The notes: generated from the letters alone by a model not told the origin. DNA of 51,499 nt from Paludibacteraceae bacterium (GCA_905235225.1 CAJOKE010000024.1:1-51499), one strand, 5' to 3'; counted from the stretch's first letter, positions 1 to 9,859 are shown. Made by a program: numbers and translations.

Positions 1-99
1 ACAGAGGCTGCACCTGCCCAAACAACTCAACCTACGCAGCAGCAAATCATGCAGCAACGGCTCAAACAACAACTGCAACAGAAAATGAAACAACAATAA
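1..99 (+). CDS. C-terminal end of a Gln-rich protein (partial)
   Basis: Reading frame 1 is open from the first base to a TAA at 97-99 and gives 32 residues ending in a Gln/Lys-rich tail. The gene starts outside the window, so no domain can be assigned. The tail composition (almost half Gln) suggests an unstructured C-terminus. The frame is supported only by being open and ending just before a region of short repeats and a tRNA on the opposite strand. Confidence 0.45.
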   Translation, partial: TEAAPAQTTQPTQQQIMQQRLKQQLQQKMKQQ

Positions 100-149
100 C
101 ACCCCGCGGAGCAATATGGAATATCAAAAACCGGATTGTGACATACTGC

Positions 150-182
150 ATGCGAACGTAATGCGAACGAGATGCGAACGTA
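150..182. repeat. 11-bp tandem repeat, 3 units
   Basis: Three consecutive 11-base units, ATGCGAACGTA, ATGCGAACGAG and ATGCGAACGTA. They lie between the end of the partial CDS and the converging tRNA-Leu gene. Other 11-base arrays occur at 9980, 27605 and 38881. Confidence 0.85.
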
Positions 183-207
183 AGTAAGTACAAAAAAATT
201 ATAAAGT

Positions 208-257
208 ACTAAAAAAGCAAAAGAGAGGGCGTGCCAAAAAATTGACACGCCCTCTCT
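208..257 (-). terminator. Terminator of tRNA-Leu
   Basis: AGAGAGGGCGTG at 222-233 pairs perfectly with CACGCCCTCTCT at 246-257 around a 12-base A/T-rich loop. Read on the minus strand the stem is followed by a T-rich stretch (208-221). It sits two bases beyond the 3' end of the tRNA. Confidence 0.8.
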
Positions 258-259
258 TG

Positions 260-345
260 TACCGCGAGCCGGGGTCGAACCGGCACGCCCATCACTGGGC
301 AAAAGATTTTAAGTCTTTCTTGTCTACCTATTCCAACATCGCGGC
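260..345 (-). tRNA. tRNA-Leu(TAA)
   Basis: On the minus strand an 86-base cloverleaf can be folded. The acceptor stem pairs GCCGCGA with TCGCGGT, the T-arm reads GGTTCGAACCC, and there is a long class II variable arm with the stem GCCC/GGGC. The anticodon loop in GACTTAAAATC gives TAA, so it reads UUA/UUG leucine codons. CCA is not encoded. It has its own promoter (392-423) and terminator (208-257), so it is a single-gene transcript. Confidence 0.95.
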
Positions 346-391
346 GTGCTTGCGCACAAGTGACTTGGGTGATTTCCACCGAAATCGGCTG

Positions 392-423
392 CAAAAGTAC
401 TACATTTTTTTGATACCACCAAA
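392..423 (-). promoter_or_regulatory. Bacteroidota sigma-A promoter for tRNA-Leu
   Basis: On the minus strand TTTG (420-423) is followed after exactly 20 bases by TACTTTTG (392-399). This is the -33/-7 arrangement of Bacteroidota. Transcription would start a few bases before the tRNA leader. Confidence 0.8.
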
Positions 424-654
424 AAAAAATGCGATATTTACTTTTTTTGTCCTGTTTTAGAGCAATTATAGAGCATTTTACCGCATTATCCGCACGGAAA
501 ACAAAAGAAACGTAACCTGCTGAATATCAAAAAGACACGTTTTTGCAAACTACACTTTGCATTTTTCAAAAATATGTTTTACAACATAAAACTGTACGTT
601 TTTTATGAAAGAGTTATACTTCTTTATTAATTGCGCATTTTTACTTGACTAAAA

Positions 655-686
655 ATTGCACATTCGAAAGATTTATATTAATTTTG
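655..686 (+). promoter_or_regulatory. Probable promoter of the AlbA-type ATPase gene
   Basis: ATTG (655-658), 20 bases, then TAATTTTG (679-686). The -7 element is good and the -33 is imperfect. The predicted 5' leader is about 130 bases and contains no other evident gene. The remainder of 346-821 is A+T-rich, non-coding sequence. Confidence 0.65.
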
Positions 687-821
687 CGCCGTATTTCGAC
701 ACAAAACAAATACTTTTGATATAGAAAATCTTAAAAATCGGCAATTATAAAGAAAGTTTAACACATTTTCCCGCCGCTAAATTAAGAAAAACCGCACAAA
801 AACTAACAACACTGCAAAATA

Positions 822-2225
822 ATGGAATCGCAAACGATAGAATATAAGCAGCAATGGGATGACAAATATCTCCGCTATATCAGCGGCTTTGCCAATGCGC
901 AAGGCGGCACGCTCCTTGTTGGGGTGGATGATGGCGGCGAGGTAGTTGGAATTACTGATGCAAAGTATCTATTAGAGGCCATTCCAAACAAGGCAATTCA
1001 AGCAACCGGCGTTGCCCCGGCAGTAGAAATTCTAGTTAAAGACGGCAAAGAGTATATCTCCATCCATATCCAGCCTTCCGAGCAACCGATTTCATGTCAT
1101 GGCAAGTTCTACCTCCGAAGCGGCAGTACATTGCAGGAGTTAAACGGCATGGCACTTTCGGACTTTTTGCTCAAGAAAAGTCATAGAACGTATGACATGC
1201 ACATCGAGGAAGAAGCAACGATGAAGGATATCAGCAATGAGGCTGTCCGTTATTTCGTGGAGCGTGCCATTGATGCAAAGCGGATGGATAGTTCTGCCCG
1301 CCAAGAGGACAAAGAGACCATTCTCCGCAAACTGGGATTAATCAATGAACAAGGACAACTGACTTTTGCCGCATTGATGTTGTTCAGCGACAGAATGGAC
1401 TATTACTGCCCCACGGCAATCTATAGAATAGGTCGCTTCGGTGCTTCGCAGGCAGACTTGATTTTCGATGACAATATCGCTTGTCCGCTGATCATGATGC
1501 CGGAAAAAGTAATGCAAGCCTTGCGCAGCCGCTATCTGGTACCAATCATGCAGTTTGCAGGCTTGGATCGCAAAGAACCGTTAGAGATTCCTGAAGAAGC
1601 TTTGCGTGAGATGATCTGTAACGCTATTATCCATAAGGACTACCGCAGTACGTTCATCCAAATGCGCGTGTGGGCAAATAAGATTGAGTTATGGAATCCC
1701 GGCAAACTGCCTGAAGGTTTTACGGTAGAGACTTTGATGCAGCCGCACACATCTGTATTGCGCAATGAACTGATAGCCAAGGTATTCTTTCTTGCAGGCT
1801 TTATTGAGAACTGGGGGAGAGGATATGAGAAGATCAAATCCGATTTTGAGGCGGAAAGACTGCAAATGCCCAAGTTCGAACAAATGCAGGGCGGTTTTAT
1901 GACGACTATCATCCGCGAGAGGTTCATGGCATTAAATGGGCAAGAGATTGTAAATACCCCTCAAGAAACTACCAGCGTTTTGACATCCGTCCAACTGTCA
2001 GCAAATCAAAGAAAAACATATAACTTTATCAAAGAATACGAGAAAGTAAATGATAAGGTAAATGGTAAAGTAAATGATAAGGTAAATGATAAACTAACTA
2101 CCCACTTAATCGCAACGGAACAGGGTGTTTCCTATCCGACTGCCCAACGTATTGTAAAGTACTTGGAAAAAATAGGTCTTATTCGTCGTGTAGGGTCGGA
2201 TAAAACCGGTCATTGGGAAGTGTAA
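822..2225 (+). CDS. Schlafen/AlbA_2-domain ATP-binding protein
   Basis: A 467-residue cytoplasmic protein of the 'ATP-binding protein, RecG-like' group. Residues 1-110 match the Schlafen AlbA_2 domain, with FANAQGG followed by TLLVGVDDGGEVVG. The middle has the GHKL-like ATPase signature EMICNAIIHKDYR, and FIENWGRGYEKI is the usual end of that module. The last 55 residues are a winged-helix domain with an LIRRVGSDKTGHWEV end. Between them lies a tandem KVND/KVNG repeat encoded by 12-base DNA repeats (about 2043-2096). Relatives are thought to be transcription or nucleic-acid regulators and are often mobile or phase-variable. The ATG at 822 is preceded by a proper promoter and is the first of the frame. 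The giant surface protein gene follows after 42 bases and could be co-transcribed, which would make this a candidate local regulator (inference). Confidence 0.85.
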   Translation: MESQTIEYKQQWDDKYLRYISGFANAQGGTLLVGVDDGGEVVGITDAKYLLEAIPNKAIQATGVAPAVEILVKDGKEYISIHIQPSEQPISCHGKFYLRSGSTLQELNGMALSDFLLKKSHRTYDMHIEEEATMKDISNEAVRYFVERAIDAKRMDSSARQEDKETILRKLGLINEQGQLTFAALMLFSDRMDYYCPTAIYRIGRFGASQADLIFDDNIACPLIMMPEKVMQALRSRYLVPIMQFAGLDRKEPLEIPEEALREMICNAIIHKDYRSTFIQMRVWANKIELWNPGKLPEGFTVETLMQPHTSVLRNELIAKVFFLAGFIENWGRGYEKIKSDFEAERLQMPKFEQMQGGFMTTIIRERFMALNGQEIVNTPQETTSVLTSVQLSANQRKTYNFIKEYEKVNDKVNGKVNDKVNDKLTTHLIATEQGVSYPTAQRIVKYLEKIGLIRRVGSDKTGHWEV

Positions 2226-2267
2226 TAAGAAACACTCAATAAAAAAGGAACAAAAAAGATTGAAAAT

Positions 2268-5200
2268 ATGATTAATATGAAAGATATGAAAAAGATGAAT
2301 ACAAAACAGGAAACGGGTAAAATGAGTACGAATTACCCCTTATTTAACCCCTATTCAACCCTTACTTGCCCCCGTAACGCTCATAGAAGCGTATTTTATA
2401 TAGTAGCCGTTGCCGCCATGCTCCTTTTGGGAGGATGGAACACACAGGCATGGGGAAATACATTAAATGTAAGTGGGACAGGATTTAAAGATAAAGTGAG
2501 TAGTAATGTGGCAACTCTCGGAGGCAACCACGTGAGTTTTAAATTTTCTGGTTCCACTGTAGAGTATTCGTCTACATTTAAAAACGTATATTTGGGTAGT
2601 ATAGACAATAATTCGTCTTCTTCTTATACTATCTCTTGGACTAAGAACTCTGATTGTACATTAAATATTACTAAAATTCAGGTAAAAGGTTCAGCGTCTG
2701 CTAATGGTACAATGCAATTATCAGGTGGTTCAGAATCTAGTAAAGGACAATCATTTGATGTTTCAACAACAAGTATATCTGGAACAAGTGCAACATTAAC
2801 TTGCCGCGGCAAAGCTGGAAAAGTTATGGGGTTTGGTGTTCCATCACTTTTTTATATAACTGATATTATTATTACTTATACCATCACCCCAAATCAGCCA
2901 ACCGTAAATGAAACTACCGCGACTATTAATGTGTCATTGTCTAATGATAATCCAACTAAGTTAGACATGACTACTCTTATTGGAGTTTCTGATGTTACTG
3001 ATTTTATGCCAGTATCATTTGGGAACAGTTCCTTTACGCAGACAGGAGGAATTGGCTCGGCAGCTGGTGCTTTTGATGGCAAATATTTTTATGCAACGCA
3101 GGCGGGAGTCTATACTTACACGAACCCATATATTGCCGCAAAGACTAATTGTCATGAAAAATCTACTTCTACGACAGGTACAATAACCATTACCGTAAAT
3201 CGTCTTAATCAAACCTTGACGGTGAAAAACGGTTCGATAAATGTATCAATAGATAAAACGCACCCTACTGATAGTTTAGATCTTTCTACATGTATTAATA
3301 GTCATGTTGGAAACGGGGCCATAACATATACTCTTGTGAGTGGTCCGATAAGTTCAACAGGAGAAGTTGCAGCAAATAATTGTAAAATTGATGGCAAGAA
3401 TTTCTCTGCTTGGGTAGGTGGTACTTATACATTGAGAGCCACTGCTGCCACTACGGCGCAATATAATTCCACATATAAAGATTTTACAGTAACGGTAAAT
3501 CGTCTTACTCAAACTATCAGTTGGAGTACAGACGAGAGTGTATTTGTGGAAGAAGATGTTATTACTGCTACCTCTATTGGCGACGTGACATTGGAGAAAA
3601 GCGGTACAGGAGCTGAGTATGTAACGATCGATGGCAATACGGCTACCGTAGGCGAAGTGGAAACAAATAGTTCGGTTACCCTGACGGCTACAGCGGCTCA
3701 AACGGATGTGTATGCGCAAGCTACTGGCTCAAAGACTATTACGCTGACCAGTTTGCAGAAACAGCATATTACGTTTGAGCAAAACCTGACGAAACTGAAA
3801 ACTACTGACGGAACCAAGAAAGTAGAATTGGTTGCTACTTCTGATTCCGGCAGAGACAGTTATATCACCTTTGCAGTAGATGCCAACGCGGCAGGTGTGA
3901 GTGTTACACATGAAGGAGATAAATGGTATTTGAACTATACTGAAGCGGCAGTAAAAGGTATCGCCGTTACTGCTTCTCTGGCAGGCGTTGAGGGCGTGTC
4001 TGTGGCTGCAAGTGATGTATCACAGATGGTAAAAGTAACCGACCCGACTGCTAAGTGTGATATAAATGAGGGTTTAGCAACGGCTTCCGGTTTGGCGAAT
4101 ACTACCAAAACATACGACTTGACGATTCCGAAGCAAGTAGTATTAAAAGTTCGTTCATCGAAATCAAAGATTTACACCAATACATACGAGGTGAAATTCT
4201 ACGATAAGAACAATAAAGAAATCTCTACCGGTAGTACACAGAGTTGGACTGGGCGCACGTGGGATCAAACAATAGATACTCGTACATTCAGCAATTTAAA
4301 CAAAGACATTGTTAAGATGGTCTTTAAATCCAATGCGTCTAATGGTTTCGATATTACCGAAGCGTCTTATACACGTTGGTCTTATGCTAATCCTTCAGTA
4401 AATCTTTTGGATTTTGAGGCATTGGCATTGTCCACTGTTGCAGATCAAACCTTCACGCTTAGTTATGCGAACTATCAAGTGGAACTTTCTATTGAAGGAA
4501 GCAGCAATTTCGTACTGAAGTCTGCTGATGCTTTTGGCGATTGCGAGACATACGGCACAGAAACGATAAAAGTCGGCTATAATGTGCCTGCTGAGGCTAC
4601 AGAAGAAACGGCATTCTTGTATGTCAGGGATAATACGGGTACGCAATTGGCTAAAATTACTTTGCACGCAACCGTGCAAGGCGGTTTGACGCAAAATATC
4701 ACTTCTCATAATATCGGTACAGCATACAAGACTACCGATTTGGTTAATCTGACGGCTACAACAGACCGTGGTTTGACGAATTTCTCCTATTCTGCAACTC
4801 CGGCGGGTGTGGCGAATTTCGACGGCGCACAGATGACTTTCTCTAAATTCGGCACGATTGCTATTACCGTAACCGAAGCAGGAAACGGCGCATATGCTGA
4901 GGCTTCTGCGACGGTAAAGAATGTAGTTGTCTCCAAAGTCTCTCCGGCGATTGCTACGATTCCGACGAGCGGAACGAAGATTCAGTATCTCCAAACGCTG
5001 AATAACAGTACGATCGCCAATAACGGAAAAGCAACGGTTACTCTGCGCGGCGTGGAGAATACAGAGGTTGCCGGTACGTGGGCATGGAGCAATCCGACAC
5101 AAGTCATTAAGGATAATGAAGGTACACATAACTATGAGGTGACTTTCACCCCGACAGACGGCGGCATGTACGCCACAAACACCTGCATGGTTCCGGTTAC

Positions 5201-8200
5201 TATACTTCTTGCGCCGCAGGTTATCGAAATAAAGGATGGCAGTGTGAAGGTAGCAGTAGATGGTTTGGATGCCGGTGCAGCCGATTCCAAACTGGATTTG
5301 AACAGTCTCATTGAATCGCAGACACAGGATGTTGTAAACTCGGTTAAACGTGACGGAGTTGTGACTTATACTGTGATTAGTGATAATAAGGGTAATGCAA
5401 CTATTGACGCAAATAATATCTTCTCGGCTACAAAGATTGGCGAATATACTATCCGTGCAACGAAGGCTGAGACGGAATACTATAACGCCGTTACCGCAGA
5501 TTTCAAAGTGACAGTAGAAAAGCGTGCCAATACATTGTCTATTGCAGCTGCTACATATGAGAAGTATGTGGATGCCCAAATAAACGCTATCCGCTCCAAA
5601 CAAAACAGCGATGCAACCGTTCAGACCAGCAGTTCGGATGCAACGATTGCTTACTATGATGTAGAGAATAATAAAATCCTTATCCCGAACAGCGAAGCGA
5701 AATCGTTTGACAAGACCGAAGTAACCATCAAGATTTGGCAAGACGAGACCGCACGTTTTGAGGCTTCGGGCGAAAAAACAATCACATTGACCGTAAAAAA
5801 ATACGATAACGCTATTCTCGTCAAAGGAGTTGCCAACTATGTGAATACGATTACAACTGACACCTATGACAATGAGTTTGTTTTCACTGCTAACAATACG
5901 GATTATGCAAACTTCCCGATTATTGTGTCTCAGACAGCAGGCGAGGATATAGCTACTTATTTTGATACGGAAGAGAACCCCAAGGTAGTATATTCCAATT
6001 CCAAATTAGGAATCGCCACATGGTCTGTTAACCAAGCGGAGAACTACAAATACAAAGCCGCTGCAAACACGTTTACTGTGAAAGTGGAGAATGCGGCAAT
6101 GGGGCAATGCTTCATGTATGAGAATACTACAGAATACACGGTAACAACCCATATCGTGTCAATGCAAGGCGAGGAAACGGAAGGATGGCAGATTCCTGAC
6201 GCTCAAAACGCCCAATATCTGTATTACGATGCAAGAAAAGATCTCGGCGCTTTCGAATATTTCTTTATCCAGTACTCCAAAAACGGAACGGACTGGACGG
6301 ATTTGGACAATCCTGATTTGAACGAGTTGGCTACTTACAAAACTTATGGGCCGATAGATGTATCGGATATAGATTTTACTTATCTGCGCGCAGTAGCCAA
6401 GACAGGTGCCACTTTGTCCAAATACATAAAAAATATCCGCTTGACCCGTAAGCCGAACCTGTCTGCTGAAGGAATCAGTATAACCAAGACAGCCGATAAC
6501 CAGGCACTCTATTTCGGCAATGTGGGAGCCGGTAAAGTGAATGTAAACTGGAGCGTTGTGGACGGCGGAGACATCCGCATAGTATCGGATAACGAGAAGT
6601 TCACTATCCCTGAGGACTTGATTGACAATACCAATTGCAATAGCGGAACTACAGATATAACGATTCTGTATCATCCTACATCCACGAATGAGGAAAGTGC
6701 AACCATCACTATCTATAACACGAACCAGCGTGTAGAAGTGACCGTGACGGGTAAGGCTGAAAAAGCGCCGCAGACCATTGTATGGTATATCAACGGCGAA
6801 GCGGTAGATACCCGTTCTAACCCGAAACCGGCTGTACATACTACGGATGTCATCACCGCCCGTACCAGCCGTAACCATGAAGTGACATTTACTTCTGTGT
6901 CAAACGCAGAACTAATGAAGATTACTGATAATGGTACTTTGATTCCTCTGCAAGAAGGAGAAGTAACCGTTTATGCGCATGGTGCCGTGGATGCCGAAGA
7001 CGCAGCCACTTATGCAGAAGTGAATGATCAGTTGACGTTCGTAGTTACAGAAGCAGCTATCCAAACAATCGTTTGGAACCAGACATTCCTTGGGTTGAAT
7101 CAGGACAACGAGGATATTCCGCTGACCGCCTATGCCAAATGGACGGACGAACAAGGCGAAGAGCAACATCGGGAGGTAACCTACTCCGTGGCAGATGAGT
7201 CTGTAGCACAAGTTATAGACGGAAAACTGGATATCCTCGCTCCGGGTACGACAATCATTACCGCAACTGCCCCCGGCGGTGAAGAGGACGGCATTACATT
7301 CCTTGAGGCTACCGCCTCCAAGAAGATTGTGGTACGTGATCCCAATGCCGACTGCGACCTGTTAATATACGCCCAAACTGAAGAGAGAACCGCTGACTGC
7401 GGTTATAACTTGACTCACCTTATGAACAGAAGTATCATCTTTGACTTGGAAGAATACGGCGAACCGCGGACATGTAATTTTGACTATGCAGGAGCTACGC
7501 GTAGAGATTTAGTAGGAGTATATTATTTCTATGCCGGCAAAGTGAAAGTAGAGCAATACTTATCCACCACGAGACAATGGGTAGAAGTGGAAACCTCGCT
7601 TCCCGCCTATAAGAAAGGTTCCAAAGATGGCGAAAAAGGCGCGTATGTCAACAGCGGTGATATTGTACTGGATCCTCATGCCACTAAAATACAAGTGTCT
7701 GTATATGACGCAGTAGGATATTTCTATGTCAATAACATGCAGATAACGCTGGCTCGGTACTTGGAAACAGATCAGGAAACAATGGAACTGGGCGAGCACA
7801 GCGTGGGTGATGTATTTATGAACGAAGTGCCTCTGGAAATCAGTTACAGCAATGTAGCCGGACCGATCACCATCACTTCCTCCAAACCTGACTTGTTCTA
7901 TGTGGCGGAAGAAAACCGTATGTTAGATGTAGAATGCGGTGCTGTTGGAATGAAATTGGTGAATGTATTCTATCATCCGATAGTAGAATCCGAATCTGAC
8001 GAGGCGGTATTGACTATCTCCGACGGCAAAATGACAAAAGAAGTGACCTTGCATGCTTCCACAGTGGATTTACGTTATATCTTCAATAGCGAAAATACAA
8101 CATGGGAACAAAACAACAACTGGATTGGAAAAGATGCTCCAACCACGGGAGATTATATAGTAGAAATTCAGACAGATGTAGTACTGACGAGTAATGTATC

Positions 8201-9596
8201 GGTATATAGCCTTACCATAGACGAGGGTGCTACACTGACCATCGCAGACGGTGGTGTGCTGACCGTAGGAGACGGAAATACCATGCAAAAGGGAGTATAT
8301 GGCAACCTTCATGTAGCTAAAAACGGTCAACTTAAACTTGGAGCAGGAACCGTGATCATCAATGATTTCATTTTGGATGCTGCTTTAAGCGACAATCAAC
8401 ACAACGGTATCTCCGGTCAAGTACTGAATTCACAGAACTTGGTAGTAGATGGCGAGGCATACTTTGATTTGACTTTGGATCAGTCAGGAGCCTGCTCACC
8501 CGGTTGGTATGACTTTGCAGTACCGTTCCCTGTAAGTACAACGAGCGGCGTAAGCCGTTGGGAAAACGGTGTACTCAATAACAATCTGAAGATTGAGACC
8601 AACTATGCTATCATGAACCACAGCGAGACAGTCCGCTCTACAGGAAACTATCCGTGGAAGAAATATCATGGTATCATGCAACCCAATGAGAGTTATACGA
8701 TTACGATAGACAATGTTTATCCTGTTTATCGTTTCCGCAAAGTAGCCGGTGCTGCTATCAACACCAACAAAGTAATCAGCGTTCAAGCCACAGCCGGTGC
8801 TGCAGAAACAGACAGGGGTTGGAACGGATTAGGCAACGGCAGTCTTGCTATCTCCGATTTGGCGGAAAGCAGTGACTTCAAGGTTCAGCTATATGACCAT
8901 ACTGACAATGCCTATTCGACTCACCGCGCGGGGGATGTACGTTTTGCAGTCGGTGCCGCATTCTTTGTTCAGGCAAGCAGCAACGGTACCGTCACTCTGC
9001 AAGAGAGCGCGAACAGCAACAAGGCACTTCGCGCCCAGAGCCGTGAGCCGCGTATTGTAGAGGAATTCAAGGTATCTTTCGCAGCAACGAACGGTAGCCA
9101 AGCAGCCGATAATCTGTATATCTCCGCAAGCGAAGACGCACTGAGCGAATATGAGATCGGGCATGATCTGGTTAAGTTAGGAACGATGAAAGAAGCCAAG
9201 ATCGGTCAGTTATGGTGTACGGCATACAACATGCAGCTGTGCGATGCAGAACTGCCATTAAATGACAATCAAGCCGATTTCCCGATCAGTATGTACGCGC
9301 CGGTTGCAGGCACCTATACCTTATCCATCGGTGAGGCACCGCAAGACGCTACGGTTTATCTGACGCAAGACGGTGCAAATATCTGGAATCTGAGTTTCTC
9401 GGATTACGAGATGGATTTGAGCAAAGGAACGACAACCGGTTACGGATTACGTATTATCGCCGAAGAAAAAGTAGCTACAGGTGTAGAAAATATGAAATCA
9501 GAGGATACAATGGCACAGAAATTGTTGATAAACGGCGTGCTTTACATCCAACGTGACGGTGCCTTGTACGATGCCACCGGCAAACGAGTACAATAA
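2268..9596 (+). CDS. Giant secreted Ig-like repeat surface protein
   Basis: A 2442-residue protein with a signal peptide whose hydrophobic core is FYIVAVAAMLLLGGW, ending near a QAWG cleavage region at about residue 63. The N-terminal extension is unusually long because several in-frame ATGs precede the core, so the exact start is uncertain. Most of the protein is a chain of beta-rich bacterial Ig-like (Big/MBG-type) repeats, with recurring phrases such as TLTVKNGS and ITVNRL. From about residue 1934 there is a roughly 505-residue C-terminal cassette. It has a GD-x-VxxLTIDEGATL beta-helix-like piece and an AVPFPV motif, and it ends in a short LLINGVLYIQRDGALYD tail. That tail resembles the truncated type IX-like sorting tails of Bacteroidales. 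The same cassette ends the amidase fusion at 17894. Likely surface attached or released; adhesion is a guess. No enzyme motif seen. Confidence 0.85.
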   Translation: MINMKDMKKMNTKQETGKMSTNYPLFNPYSTLTCPRNAHRSVFYIVAVAAMLLLGGWNTQAWGNTLNVSGTGFKDKVSSNVATLGGNHVSFKFSGSTVEYSSTFKNVYLGSIDNNSSSSYTISWTKNSDCTLNITKIQVKGSASANGTMQLSGGSESSKGQSFDVSTTSISGTSATLTCRGKAGKVMGFGVPSLFYITDIIITYTITPNQPTVNETTATINVSLSNDNPTKLDMTTLIGVSDVTDFMPVSFGNSSFTQTGGIGSAAGAFDGKYFYATQAGVYTYTNPYIAAKTNCHEKSTSTTGTITITVNRLNQTLTVKNGSINVSIDKTHPTDSLDLSTCINSHVGNGAITYTLVSGPISSTGEVAANNCKIDGKNFSAWVGGTYTLRATAATTAQYNSTYKDFTVTVNRLTQTISWSTDESVFVEEDVITATSIGDVTLEKSGTGAEYVTIDGNTATVGEVETNSSVTLTATAAQTDVYAQATGSKTITLTSLQKQHITFEQNLTKLKTTDGTKKVELVATSDSGRDSYITFAVDANAAGVSVTHEGDKWYLNYTEAAVKGIAVTASLAGVEGVSVAASDVSQMVKVTDPTAKCDINEGLATASGLANTTKTYDLTIPKQVVLKVRSSKSKIYTNTYEVKFYDKNNKEISTGSTQSWTGRTWDQTIDTRTFSNLNKDIVKMVFKSNASNGFDITEASYTRWSYANPSVNLLDFEALALSTVADQTFTLSYANYQVELSIEGSSNFVLKSADAFGDCETYGTETIKVGYNVPAEATEETAFLYVRDNTGTQLAKITLHATVQGGLTQNITSHNIGTAYKTTDLVNLTATTDRGLTNFSYSATPAGVANFDGAQMTFSKFGTIAITVTEAGNGAYAEASATVKNVVVSKVSPAIATIPTSGTKIQYLQTLNNSTIANNGKATVTLRGVENTEVAGTWAWSNPTQVIKDNEGTHNYEVTFTPTDGGMYATNTCMVPVTILLAPQVIEIKDGSVKVAVDGLDAGAADSKLDLNSLIESQTQDVVNSVKRDGVVTYTVISDNKGNATIDANNIFSATKIGEYTIRATKAETEYYNAVTADFKVTVEKRANTLSIAAATYEKYVDAQINAIRSKQNSDATVQTSSSDATIAYYDVENNKILIPNSEAKSFDKTEVTIKIWQDETARFEASGEKTITLTVKKYDNAILVKGVANYVNTITTDTYDNEFVFTANNTDYANFPIIVSQTAGEDIATYFDTEENPKVVYSNSKLGIATWSVNQAENYKYKAAANTFTVKVENAAMGQCFMYENTTEYTVTTHIVSMQGEETEGWQIPDAQNAQYLYYDARKDLGAFEYFFIQYSKNGTDWTDLDNPDLNELATYKTYGPIDVSDIDFTYLRAVAKTGATLSKYIKNIRLTRKPNLSAEGISITKTADNQALYFGNVGAGKVNVNWSVVDGGDIRIVSDNEKFTIPEDLIDNTNCNSGTTDITILYHPTSTNEESATITIYNTNQRVEVTVTGKAEKAPQTIVWYINGEAVDTRSNPKPAVHTTDVITARTSRNHEVTFTSVSNAELMKITDNGTLIPLQEGEVTVYAHGAVDAEDAATYAEVNDQLTFVVTEAAIQTIVWNQTFLGLNQDNEDIPLTAYAKWTDEQGEEQHREVTYSVADESVAQVIDGKLDILAPGTTIITATAPGGEEDGITFLEATASKKIVVRDPNADCDLLIYAQTEERTADCGYNLTHLMNRSIIFDLEEYGEPRTCNFDYAGATRRDLVGVYYFYAGKVKVEQYLSTTRQWVEVETSLPAYKKGSKDGEKGAYVNSGDIVLDPHATKIQVSVYDAVGYFYVNNMQITLARYLETDQETMELGEHSVGDVFMNEVPLEISYSNVAGPITITSSKPDLFYVAEENRMLDVECGAVGMKLVNVFYHPIVESESDEAVLTISDGKMTKEVTLHASTVDLRYIFNSENTTWEQNNNWIGKDAPTTGDYIVEIQTDVVLTSNVSVYSLTIDEGATLTIADGGVLTVGDGNTMQKGVYGNLHVAKNGQLKLGAGTVIINDFILDAALSDNQHNGISGQVLNSQNLVVDGEAYFDLTLDQSGACSPGWYDFAVPFPVSTTSGVSRWENGVLNNNLKIETNYAIMNHSETVRSTGNYPWKKYHGIMQPNESYTITIDNVYPVYRFRKVAGAAINTNKVISVQATAGAAETDRGWNGLGNGSLAISDLAESSDFKVQLYDHTDNAYSTHRAGDVRFAVGAAFFVQASSNGTVTLQESANSNKALRAQSREPRIVEEFKVSFAATNGSQAADNLYISASEDALSEYEIGHDLVKLGTMKEAKIGQLWCTAYNMQLCDAELPLNDNQADFPISMYAPVAGTYTLSIGEAPQDATVYLTQDGANIWNLSFSDYEMDLSKGTTTGYGLRIIAEEKVATGVENMKSEDTMAQKLLINGVLYIQRDGALYDATGKRVQ

Positions 9597-9610
9597 TGAG
9601 GAGTGTAATC

Positions 9611-9748
9611 ATGAATACAACGACAAAAAAGACATATTCCATACCACAGACTCAAATAATCAATCTCATGGGAGATTGCATGGAGTCTCAGTTCCCGTTA
9701 GCCGGTTCCGGTTCTCACGGCTTTTTGATGCCGGAAAGGAAATGGTGA
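9611..9748 (+). CDS. Small 45-residue peptide after giant surface protein
   Basis: An ATG 14 bases after the stop of the giant gene opens a frame for 45 residues, beginning MNTTTKKTYSIPQTQIINLM and ending PERKW. The KKTY-x-x-P-x-T-x-hydrophobic start resembles the many tiny conserved Bacteroidales peptides (KKTYxxP...) that sit beside large surface protein genes; this is family recognition from memory. No signal peptide or membrane segment. A second mini-frame, MNKTYFSE at 9754-9780, begins with the same NKTY theme. Expression is likely from the upstream transcript. The function is unknown. Confidence 0.5.
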   Translation: MNTTTKKTYSIPQTQIINLMGDCMESQFPLAGSGSHGFLMPERKW

Positions 9749-9828
9749 GGATAATGAACAAGACATATTTTTCAGAGTGAAGGCTTTGAAAAATAAATAA
9801 TGGATTATTGAATAGTTATAATGAGAAG

Positions 9829-9859
9829 GCAGGCAAGGAAACTTGTCTGCTTTCGTTAT
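9829..9859 (+). terminator. Terminator after giant protein/peptide unit
   Basis: GCAGGCAAG (9829-9837), loop GAAA, CTTGTCTGC (9842-9850), then TTTCGTTAT. A nine-pair stem with one G-T pair and a short T-rich tail. Confidence 0.7.

Noticed and set aside
4395..5741. A 448-codon open frame on the minus strand inside the giant surface protein gene
   Set aside because: It is Cys/Ile/Arg-rich with no family resemblance and lies fully opposite a well-supported gene; a shadow frame.
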